From assembly GCA_008923315.1 (NCBI GenBank), contig WBSF01000002.1, positions 1-64,000 of the forward strand: DNA of 64,000 nucleotides. The letters are read 5' to 3'. Source of the DNA: Betaproteobacteria bacterium SCN1. Lineage in GTDB: Bacteria; Pseudomonadota; Gammaproteobacteria; Burkholderiales; Thiobacillaceae. Below, piece after piece: positions 56,920-64,000 of the stretch (the first letter of the stretch is position 1; the number at the start of each line of letters is the position of its first letter). The translations under genes were made by a program, and so were the position numbers. The notes under the pieces were generated by a model. That model saw nothing but the letters and a program-made list of their open reading frames with translations, was not told the DNA's origin and did no database searches.

Positions 56920-56968
56920 GACGAACAGCACGAGCCTAACGAAACCGCCAGTCCGCTGGCGGTTTTTT
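56894..56968 (+). terminator. Transcription attenuator (terminator/antiterminator) of aroG
   Basis: Terminator: perfect 10-bp stem AAACCGCCAG (56942-56951) with CTGGCGGTTT (56956-56965), loop TCCG and T-run to 56968. Antiterminator: GGCGGT (56901-56906) is fully complementary to ACCGCC (56944-56949) in the terminator's 5' arm. A 1:2 pause stem CGCC (56894-56897) with GGCG (56901-56904) is also available. A ribosome stalled on the Phe/Tyr codons (up to 56889) would cover the first arm and free GGCGGT; one reaching the stop covers GGCGGT and lets the terminator form. Confidence 0.85.
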
Positions 56969-57014
56969 GTTTGTGCCGTCGCGGGCCGCATAACTTGTGA
57001 TCGGAGCCCTGATA

Positions 57015-58091
57015 ATGTCTGCCACCCGAACCGACGACACACGCATCGAACAAAGCGGCGAACTGCTCGCGCCGATGCAGATCATGCGCGAATTGCGCGC
57101 CAACGAACCCGTGCTGGCGCATGTTGCCCATGCGCGCGCCGCCATCCATGACGTCCTGCGGGGCGCCGACGACCGCATGTTCATCGTCGTCGGCCCCTGC
57201 TCCATCCACGATCCGGCCGCCGCACTCGACTATGCGCGCAGGCTGAAACCGCTGGCCGACGCGCTGGCTCACGATCTCGTCGTGGTGATGCGGGTCTACT
57301 TCGAGAAGCCGCGCACCACCGTGGGCTGGAAGGGACTCATCAACGACCCGCATCTGGACGAAAGCTTCGATATCAACGAAGGCCTGCGGCTCGCACGCAA
57401 GCTGCTGCTGGAGATCAACGAAATCGGCCTGCCCTGCGCGACCGAATTCCTCGACCTGATTTCGCCGCAGTACATCGCCGACCTGGTGAGCTGGGGCGCC
57501 ATCGGTGCGCGTACCACCGAATCGCAGTCGCACCGGCAGCTGGCTTCGGGCCTGTCGTGTCCGGTCGGTTTCAAGAACGGCACTGACGGCAGCCTCCGGA
57601 TTGCCGTGGACGCGATCAAGGCCGCCGCCGCGCGCCACCATTTCATTTCCATCACCAAGTCCGGCCACGTCGGCGTGTTCAGCACTTCGGGCAACGAAGA
57701 TACCCACGTCATCCTGCGCGGCGGCAAGGCGCCCAATTACGATGCGGCAAGCGTCGAGCTGGCCTGCAAGGAGCTTGCCGCCGCCGGCCTGCGCCAGCAC
57801 CTGATGATCGATTTCTCGCACGCCAATTCGAGCAAGCAGTACCAGCGCCAGCTCGATGTCGGTGCCGACGTTGCGACACAGGTTGCCGGCGGCGACACCC
57901 GCATCATCGGCGCCATGATCGAGAGCCACCTCAACCCGGGGCGGCAGGATCTGGCGCCCGGACAGGCCCTGGAATACGCCAAATCGATCACCGATGCCTG
58001 CATCGGCTGGGACGATACGGAACCGCTGCTGCGCCAGCTCGCCGAAGCGGTGCGGAAGCGGCGCCTCGCCGCGCCGGTCGACGAGGAATAA
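57015..58091 (+). CDS. aroG: 3-deoxy-7-phosphoheptulonate (DAHP) synthase, class I
   Basis: Condenses phosphoenolpyruvate and erythrose 4-phosphate, the first step of the shikimate pathway. The 358-residue protein shows GPCSIHD at 60-66, FEKPRT near 96-101, ATEFLD, the central IGARTTESQSHRQLASG and FKNGTDG, DFSHANSSK and the C-terminal ESHLNPG metal region. ATG 57015 was chosen over an ATG 18 bases upstream because it gives the usual MSATR start. It lies 47 bases past an attenuator with a Phe-rich leader, so aromatic amino acid supply probably controls it. The sequence does not show which amino acid inhibits the enzyme itself. Confidence 0.95.
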   Translation: MSATRTDDTRIEQSGELLAPMQIMRELRANEPVLAHVAHARAAIHDVLRGADDRMFIVVGPCSIHDPAAALDYARRLKPLADALAHDLVVVMRVYFEKPRTTVGWKGLINDPHLDESFDINEGLRLARKLLLEINEIGLPCATEFLDLISPQYIADLVSWGAIGARTTESQSHRQLASGLSCPVGFKNGTDGSLRIAVDAIKAAAARHHFISITKSGHVGVFSTSGNEDTHVILRGGKAPNYDAASVELACKELAAAGLRQHLMIDFSHANSSKQYQRQLDVGADVATQVAGGDTRIIGAMIESHLNPGRQDLAPGQALEYAKSITDACIGWDDTEPLLRQLAEAVRKRRLAAPVDEE

Positions 58092-58169
58092 CTGGCCGTG
58101 CGGTACGCGCCTGGCCGCTGCGGGCGCGGCCTTTTCCACCGCAATGGCCTGAGGCGGGCGCTTCCAGAG

Positions 58170-58175
58170 TAGAAT
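58170..58175 (+). promoter_or_regulatory. Candidate -10 element of ffs
   Basis: TAGAAT ends 6 bases before the likely 5' end of the 4.5S RNA, a fit for a sigma-70 -10 hexamer. No good -35 is seen at the standard spacing. Confidence 0.45.
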
Positions 58176-58181
58176 GTCGGT

Positions 58182-58278
58182 GGCGGGCCTCCCCGCATGA
58201 CAGCCCTGCGAATCTGGTCAGGTCCGGAAGGAAGCAGCCACAGTGGGTCGTTGTCAGTGCCGGGGCTCCGGCTCGCCA
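58182..58278 (+). ncRNA. ffs: 4.5S signal recognition particle RNA
   Basis: The universally conserved SRP core is present: GGTCAGGTCCGGAAGGAAGCAGCC (58217-58240, key block CAGGTCCGGAAGGAAGCAGC) with the GGAA tetraloop region. The outer arms GGCGGGCC (58182-58189) and GGCTCGCC (58270-58277) pair, so the small bacterial form of about 97 bases is complete. It works with Ffh and FtsY to target membrane proteins. Position before dnaX is conserved in many proteobacteria. Confidence 0.95.
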
Positions 58279-58370
58279 CTTTTCCAGGATTCGGGATCGG
58301 GATTCGGGAAAGACGGCAGCGTCGTCGGGCTTTCCCTGAATTCCGTCCCTGGCCCCAAGCCCCTACGTTC

Positions 58371-60143
58371 ATGACCGACCTCTTTGGCGATTCCGCATCC
58401 CCCGCAGTTGCGCTGGCGCGCAAATGGCGGCCGCGTACCTTCGCCGACCTGAAAGGGCAGACGCACGCCGTTCAGGCCCTGTCGAATGCGCTCAGCCAGG
58501 GGCGGCTGCATCACGCCTATCTGCTGACCGGTACGCGCGGTGTCGGCAAGACCACGCTGGCGCGCATTCTCGCCAAGTGTCTGAACTGCGAAACCGGCGT
58601 CACGCCGGAGCCATGCGGCGTCTGCTCGGCCTGCACCCAGATCGACGCCGGCCGCTTCGTCGACCTGCTCGAACTCGACGCGGCCTCGAATACCGGCGTC
58701 GACAACATGCGCGAAGTGCTCGACAACGCACAGTACGCGCCTACCGTGGGCCGCTACAAGGTCTACATCATCGACGAAGTGCACATGCTCTCGAAGCCGG
58801 CCTTCAACTCCATGTTGAAGACGCTGGAAGAGCCGCCCGCGCACGTGAAGTTCATTCTCGCCACCACCGATCCACAGAAAATCCCGGTGACGGTCCTGTC
58901 GCGCTGCCTGCAGTTCAACCTCAAGCCCATGCCGCCGGCCCTGGTGGCGCAGCATCTGGGCGATGTGCTGGCACAGGAAAACATCGCTGCCGAACCGGCC
59001 GCACTCGACCTGCTGGCACGCGCGGCCGCCGGCTCGATGCGCGACGCCCTGTCGCTGACCGACCAGGCGATCGCCTATGGCGGCGGGCAGGTGGCGGCGA
59101 CGGCAGTCGAGGCCATGCTGGGCACCGTTCGGCGCGACTACCTGTTCGATTTGCTCGACGTCCTGGTCGCGCGCGACGGCGATGCGCTGCTCGATCAGGC
59201 GCGGCAGCTGGCCGAACGGGGCATCGCTTTCGATACCGCTTTGCAGGATATGGGCCATCTGCTTGCCCAGCTTGCAATGCATCTGCACGCGCCGACGGCA
59301 ATCGCGAACGTCGCCGACGAGGCGCGCATCGCACCCCTGCTCGCGCAACTGGATGCCGAAACCGTACAGCTCCATTACCAGATCGCCCTGAACGGCCGGC
59401 GCGACCTGCCTTTCGCACCCGACGAATACGCAGGGTTCTGCATGACCCTCCTGCGCATGCTCGCATTCGCACCGAGCGGGGCGGGGGCCAAGCCCGGTGC
59501 GCCGGATGGCGCGAAACCCAAAACGGGCGCCACAAATGGTGCGGCACCGGGCACGGGCGTACGCGAGGAACCGCGGGCCGCCGCGTCCTCGCCGCGTGCG
59601 CCTGCGCCGCCGCGCCAGGCCGAAGCGGCCACTTCGGCAATGCGGCACGTCGAAGCCGCGCCGCCGCCGCAGCGTACGCCGGCGCCGGCGGTATCCGCGC
59701 CGGACGAAACGCCGCAGGCCACTGTGGTCGTTGCGCGCGAACCGCTGCCGCAGGCCGCATGGAACTGGCTCGACGTTGTCGCCGGGCTGCGGCTCGGCGG
59801 CATGGCCAAGATGTTGGCCGATCACTGCGAGCTGGTTGCGCAAACGGGCGATGCCGTGACGCTGCGCGTCGCCGAAACGCATCGCCATCTGCTCGACGGC
59901 GCCTACAAGGACAAGCTCATTGCCGCACTGTGCGAGCGGCATGGCGTCGATCTGCGGATTTCATTCGAAGTGGGGGCCGCGGCGGACCAGACGCCGCAAC
60001 AGGTAAGGACCCGCATCAAAGCGGCGCGTCAGGCCGAAGCGGTGGCGGCGATCGAATCCGACCCCTTCGTGCGCGAGCTGGTCGACCGCTTCGGAGGCCA
60101 GATCGATACCTCGACCATACAACCGACAGGAGAACACCCATGA
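58371..60143 (+). CDS. dnaX: DNA polymerase III subunit tau (gamma/tau)
   Basis: The clamp-loader ATPase of the replicative polymerase. The 590-residue protein has Walker A GTRGVGKT at 54-61, the zinc module CLNC...CGVCSAC (Cys70, 73, 82, 85, 88), the Walker B region VYIIDEVHM and the sensor-one LATTDP segment. A Pro/Ala-rich linker (about 370-470) leads to the tau C-terminal domains. No A-AAA-AAG slippery site is seen, so a frameshift-made gamma form is not predicted from the sequence. ATG 58371 starts MTDLFGDSA. The stop overlaps ybaB (ATGA). Confidence 0.95.
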   Translation: MTDLFGDSASPAVALARKWRPRTFADLKGQTHAVQALSNALSQGRLHHAYLLTGTRGVGKTTLARILAKCLNCETGVTPEPCGVCSACTQIDAGRFVDLLELDAASNTGVDNMREVLDNAQYAPTVGRYKVYIIDEVHMLSKPAFNSMLKTLEEPPAHVKFILATTDPQKIPVTVLSRCLQFNLKPMPPALVAQHLGDVLAQENIAAEPAALDLLARAAAGSMRDALSLTDQAIAYGGGQVAATAVEAMLGTVRRDYLFDLLDVLVARDGDALLDQARQLAERGIAFDTALQDMGHLLAQLAMHLHAPTAIANVADEARIAPLLAQLDAETVQLHYQIALNGRRDLPFAPDEYAGFCMTLLRMLAFAPSGAGAKPGAPDGAKPKTGATNGAAPGTGVREEPRAAASSPRAPAPPRQAEAATSAMRHVEAAPPPQRTPAPAVSAPDETPQATVVVAREPLPQAAWNWLDVVAGLRLGGMAKMLADHCELVAQTGDAVTLRVAETHRHLLDGAYKDKLIAALCERHGVDLRISFEVGAAADQTPQQVRTRIKAARQAEAVAAIESDPFVRELVDRFGGQIDTSTIQPTGEHP

Positions 60144-60466
60144 TGAAAGGCGGCCTCGGCAACATGATGAAGCAGGTCCAGCAGGTTCAGGAGAACATGG
60201 CCAAGATGCAGGCCAAGCTGGCCGAAATCGAGATCGAAGGGGCCAGCGGTGCCGGCATGGTCAAGGTCGTCATGACCTGCAAATACGATGTGCGCCGCAT
60301 CGAGATCGATCCCAGCCTGATGGGTGACGACAAGGAAATGCTGGAGGATCTGGTGGCCGCGGCCGTGAACGACGCCGTGCGCAAGGTCGAGACCACCGTG
60401 CAGGAAAAGATGGCCGGCGTGACCGCCGGACTGCCGATCCCGCCCGGCATGAAACTGCCGTTCTGA
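60140..60466 (+). CDS. ybaB: YbaB/EbfC family nucleoid-associated protein
   Basis: A 108-residue DNA-binding protein of the YbaB family: N-terminal [20 protein letters not shown] helix, then [24 protein letters not shown] by key positions and the C-terminal [18 protein letters not shown] precedes ATG 60140, which overlaps the dnaX stop. Order dnaX-ybaB-recR is widely conserved and suggests a shared role near replication and repair. Confidence 0.95.
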   Translation: MMKGGLGNMMKQVQQVQENMAKMQAKLAEIEIEGASGAGMVKVVMTCKYDVRRIEIDPSLMGDDKEMLEDLVAAAVNDAVRKVETTVQEKMAGVTAGLPIPPGMKLPF

Positions 60467-60482
60467 ACGCGTACGGCCCGTC

Positions 60483-61076
60483 GTGCAGCCCGCCGCGCTC
60501 GACAACCTGATCGCCGCCCTGCGCGTGCTGCCGGGTGTCGGGCCCAAATCGGCCGCGCGCATGGCCTACCATCTGCTGCAGCGCGACCGGCGTGGCGCCG
60601 AGGCCCTGGCCGGCGCGCTGGGCCATGCCCTGCAGCATCTGGTGCATTGCCGGCTCTGCAACAGCTTTTCCGAAGCCGAGGTATGTGAGGTCTGCGCCAG
60701 CCCGCGACGCGACCGCCGACAGCTCGCCGTGGTCGAAATGCCGGCCGACTTCAACATGATGGAGGCCACGCAAAGCTACAATGGTCTCTATTTCGTGCTG
60801 ATGGGCCGGCTTTCCCCGCTCGACGGCATCGGCCCGCGCGAGATTCATCTCGAACGCCTGATCGCGCGCGCGCTCGACGGCACGGTGGAAGAAGTGATCC
60901 TCGCCACCAACTTCACGCCGGAAGGCGAAGCGACCGCGCACACCATCGGCGAGCTGCTGAAAGCGCGTGGCCTCAAGGTGAGTCGCCTGGCGCGCGGTGT
61001 GCCGGTCGGCGGCGAGCTGGAATACGTCGACAGCGGCACGCTCGCCCAGGCCGTTCGCGACCGGCGGGCCGTTTGA
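60483..61076 (+). CDS. recR: Recombination mediator RecR
   Basis: RecR works with RecO (and RecF) to load RecA on gaps. The 197-residue protein has an HhH motif ([13 protein letters not shown]), a C4 zinc finger (Cys56, Cys59, Cys68, Cys71) and a Toprim domain ([16 protein letters not shown]). The start is GTG 60483, 17 bases after ybaB. The C-terminal [18 protein letters not shown] is typical. Confidence 0.95.
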   Translation: MQPAALDNLIAALRVLPGVGPKSAARMAYHLLQRDRRGAEALAGALGHALQHLVHCRLCNSFSEAEVCEVCASPRRDRRQLAVVEMPADFNMMEATQSYNGLYFVLMGRLSPLDGIGPREIHLERLIARALDGTVEEVILATNFTPEGEATAHTIGELLKARGLKVSRLARGVPVGGELEYVDSGTLAQAVRDRRAV

Positions 61077-61114
61077 CATGCGTAGGGGCAGACCGCTTGA
61101 TGCAGCGTGCCGGC

Positions 61115-61132
61115 ATGGCCGAACGAGGCCAT
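61115..61132. repeat. Short inverted repeat before purB
   Basis: ATGGCC-GAACGA-GGCCAT (61115-61132), a perfect 6-bp-arm hairpin between recR and purB, followed by TATAAC. No T-run follows, so it could be a weak terminator of the dnaX operon or an operator at the purB promoter. Confidence 0.4.
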
Positions 61133-61145
61133 CTGATATAACTGA

Positions 61146-62543
<1,398 letters not shown>

Positions 62544-62556
62544 GCGGAGCAACAAA

Positions 62557-63399
62557 ATGTCCGAACATGCCCTGGACGTCGGCCTGGCCGACTTCGACCT
62601 GCATGTCGTCGAGGAGTCGACGCGCCGTCCCGTGGTCGTCGACTTCTGGGCGCCGTGGTGCGGTCCCTGCAAATCGCTGAAACCCATTCTGGAAAAGCTC
62701 GCGTCAGAATACGGCGGTGCGTTTCTGCTCGCCAAGATCAATTCCGACGAGAATCAGGAACTCGCTACGCGCTATGCGGTGCGCGGCATTCCCAGCGTGA
62801 AGGCTTTCGTCAACGGGCAGGTGGTCGACGAGTTTTCCGGCGCGTTGCCGGAAGGCGAAGTGCGCGCCTTTCTCGACCGTCTGATTCCCAGCCCGGCCGA
62901 CGAATTGCGCATGCAGGCCGCGGATGCCCGTCTGGCCGGCGATGCCGCGGCCGCATTGCAATGGCTGGCCGAGGCCTCGAAGCTCGATCCGCAGCACATG
63001 GGCGTGCGCCTGGACGCGGCTGAAATCCTGCTTGACCTCGGCGAGGCCGGCGAGGCGCGGCGCCTGATCCAGAGCGTGCCCGACGACATCGATCCACGCG
63101 TGCCGCAGTTGAAGGCACGGCTGCAGTTTTCCGGTGCGGCCGGCGAAGATGCCGACGCGTTGCGTGCGCGGGTGGGCGCCGACGGCAACGACCTCGACGC
63201 GCGCCTGAAACTGGCCAATCTGCTGGTCGCGGCGGGCGAGCACGAGGCCGGCATGGATCAGTTGCTGGAGATCGTGCGGCGCGACCGTGGCTTCGGTGAC
63301 GACGTTGGCCGCAAGACCCTGCTGTCGGTATTCGATCTCCTGGGCGGGGGTGAGCCGGTGGGCCGTTACCGGCGCATGCTGGCGAGTGCGCTCAACTGA
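62557..63399 (+). CDS. cnoX: CnoX/YbbN-like thioredoxin with C-terminal TPR
   Basis: A 280-residue protein: an N-terminal thioredoxin domain with WAPWCGPCKS (Cys35, Cys38) and cis-Pro IPSVKAF, then a TPR-like alpha-helical domain (about 115-280). This is the CnoX (YbbN) layout, a chaperone-redoxin that protects proteins from hypochlorous acid. E. coli CnoX has SQHC at the active site; here the canonical CGPC is kept, so real disulfide reductase activity is likely. It starts 13 bases after purB. Confidence 0.9.
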   Translation: MSEHALDVGLADFDLHVVEESTRRPVVVDFWAPWCGPCKSLKPILEKLASEYGGAFLLAKINSDENQELATRYAVRGIPSVKAFVNGQVVDEFSGALPEGEVRAFLDRLIPSPADELRMQAADARLAGDAAAALQWLAEASKLDPQHMGVRLDAAEILLDLGEAGEARRLIQSVPDDIDPRVPQLKARLQFSGAAGEDADALRARVGADGNDLDARLKLANLLVAAGEHEAGMDQLLEIVRRDRGFGDDVGRKTLLSVFDLLGGGEPVGRYRRMLASALN

Positions 63400-63441
63400 A
63401 CGGTTGTCGACGTACGTCGCGTCCCGCCGGCGTGGCGCCGG

Positions 63442-63828
63442 TCACTCGCCCGCGTAGCGCGATACCGCGGCGAGTTCCGCATCGTTGAGGCCGGCCACGG
63501 CCTGCGTCATGGCGGTGGCCCTCTCGCCCTGTATCGAACCGGCGCGATAGTCCTTCAAACGCTGCATCATCGCGGCGGCCGTGAGGCCGCGCAACGCCGG
63601 GTGGCCATCGGTGCCCTGGCCCAGCACGCCGTGACAGCTTGCGCAGTGCGCGGTGTAAACGTCCAGCCCGTAGGGTTGCGCTTCGGGCGGCAAGGCATAG
63701 ATCACGTCCATCGGATTGGGGTACTGGCTGTCGGCGCTGCGGTTCACCGGCGCGGGCGTTTGGCTGTTTTCGCAGGCGGTAAGCAGGGCGCAGGCGATCA
63801 GAATGGACAGGCGGGGGGTGACGTGCAT
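63442..63828 (-). CDS. Lipoprotein c-type cytochrome
   Basis: A 128-residue monoheme cytochrome c. From ATG 63828 it has a lipoprotein signal with lipobox LLTAC (Cys19), so it is anchored to a membrane on the periplasmic side. The heme motif is CASCH (62-66), followed by GTDGHPALRGLTAAAMMQRLKDYRAG; a downstream Met in the TAMTQA segment is a candidate axial ligand. It probably carries single electrons to an oxidase or other enzyme. It is convergent with cnoX. Confidence 0.87.
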   Translation of the reverse strand: MHVTPRLSILIACALLTACENSQTPAPVNRSADSQYPNPMDVIYALPPEAQPYGLDVYTAHCASCHGVLGQGTDGHPALRGLTAAAMMQRLKDYRAGSIQGERATAMTQAVAGLNDAELAAVSRYAGE

Positions 63829-63852
63829 GACAACCTCGTTCGATGAAACGTT

Positions 63853-63872
63853 CGGGCGGCCAAGGCCGCCCG
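63853..63872 (-). terminator. Hairpin after the Gre gene
   Basis: CGGGCGGCC (63853-63861), AA, GGCCGCCCG (63864-63872): a perfect 9-bp stem between the Gre-family stop (63915) and the cytochrome start (63828), both on the minus strand. The T-run is weak (GTTTC), so termination may be partial. Confidence 0.5.
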
Positions 63873-63914
63873 CAGTCATCATTCTGTCACATTACCCGGG
63901 TACCGCCGAATGGC

Positions 63915-64000
63915 TCAGGGCAAGGCTTCGTAGCGTACCTCGACGATTTCCACCTCGCGCCGGCCTTCCGGTGTCTGCACGCTGACCATGTCGCCTTCGC
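63915..64000 (-). CDS. C-terminus of a GreA/GreB transcript cleavage factor (partial)
   Basis: The gene enters from the right edge; only its last 28 codons are here. The C-terminal strands GDMVSVQTPEGRREVEI and VEVRYEALP match the FKBP-like C-terminal domain of Gre factors, which help stalled RNA polymerase by stimulating transcript cleavage. GreB is likely but GreA cannot be excluded from this fragment. The stop is TGA 63917-63915. Confidence 0.75.
   Translation of the reverse strand, partial: EGDMVSVQTPEGRREVEIVEVRYEALP

Noticed and set aside
59514..59522. CCCAAAA in dnaX as a frameshift site for the gamma subunit
   Set aside because: In the coding frame it reads CCC AAA ACG, so the slippery heptamer is not in the phase needed for a -1 shift, and no A-AAA-AAG site is seen.
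63419..63440. Hairpin CCGGCG-TGG-CGCCGG between cnoX and the cytochrome gene, considered as a terminator
   Set aside because: No T-run on either strand, so it cannot be supported as a rho-independent terminator.

Overview
The window is a 64 kb piece of a GC-rich bacterial chromosome, most likely from a betaproteobacterium. The basis is gene order: a yicC-gmk-rpoZ-spoT-ridA-recG-ubiC-ubiA run, birA-coaX-SPOR, rph-rdgB-hemW, yhdP-nitrilase-tldD, and ffs-dnaX-ybaB-recR. Ubiquinone genes, GlnE, the Mrp antiporter and c-di-GMP proteins agree with this. The genus cannot be named from the sequence alone. Coding density is very high and neighbouring genes often share ATGA, GTGA or TAATG overlaps. No gene-free stretch exceeds 300 bases; the longest is 52835-53065. 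I saw no tRNA, rRNA, CRISPR array, insertion sequence or prophage. The only RNA gene is the 4.5S SRP RNA.

Layout. 1-2.4 kb: cofactor genes birA and coaX plus a SPOR-domain protein. 2.4-10.2 kb, minus strand: a long operon of guanylate and (p)ppGpp metabolism (gmk, spoT), RNA polymerase omega, RidA, RecG and ubiquinone synthesis. 10.2-17.4 kb, plus strand: a kinase/phosphatase pair, rph, rdgB, hemW, a dienelactone hydrolase, folE, an exported unknown and a methyltransferase. 17.4-24.8 kb, minus strand: tatD, a Bax-inhibitor-1 protein and a six-gene Mrp Na+/H+ antiporter. 24.8-38.3 kb is more accessory: a large membrane PAS-GGDEF-EAL protein, a double-thioredoxin exported protein, a DUF481 outer membrane protein, a PfkB kinase, MscS, MarR, a tandem Usp, a P-type ATPase and a DUF2062 protein. 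38.3-43.4 kb: glnE, acs and an eRF1-like protein. 43.5-46.5 kb: a c-di-GMP riboswitch with a tiny ORF, then a flavin reductase/pirin/LysR module and hslR. 46.6-56.7 kb: yhdP, a nitrilase-family amidase, tldD and a PilZ-DUF1631-GGDEF-EAL protein. 56.8-64 kb: aroG behind a Phe-rich attenuator, ffs, dnaX, ybaB, recR, purB, cnoX, a lipoprotein cytochrome c and the C-terminus of a Gre factor.

Two RNA regulatory elements stand out. Upstream of aroG (DAHP synthase) there is a 22-codon leader peptide with FFFSRFY, a perfect terminator hairpin and a matching antiterminator: a textbook attenuator for the first step of aromatic amino acid synthesis. At about 43516-43592 there is a class I c-di-GMP (GEMM) aptamer, followed by a 58-residue ORF with a pilin-like or signal-peptide-like hydrophobic segment and no known function. 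With an apparently intact GGDEF-EAL protein and a degenerate PilZ-DUF1631-GGDEF-EAL protein, the window holds c-di-GMP turnover, protein-effector and RNA-effector components.
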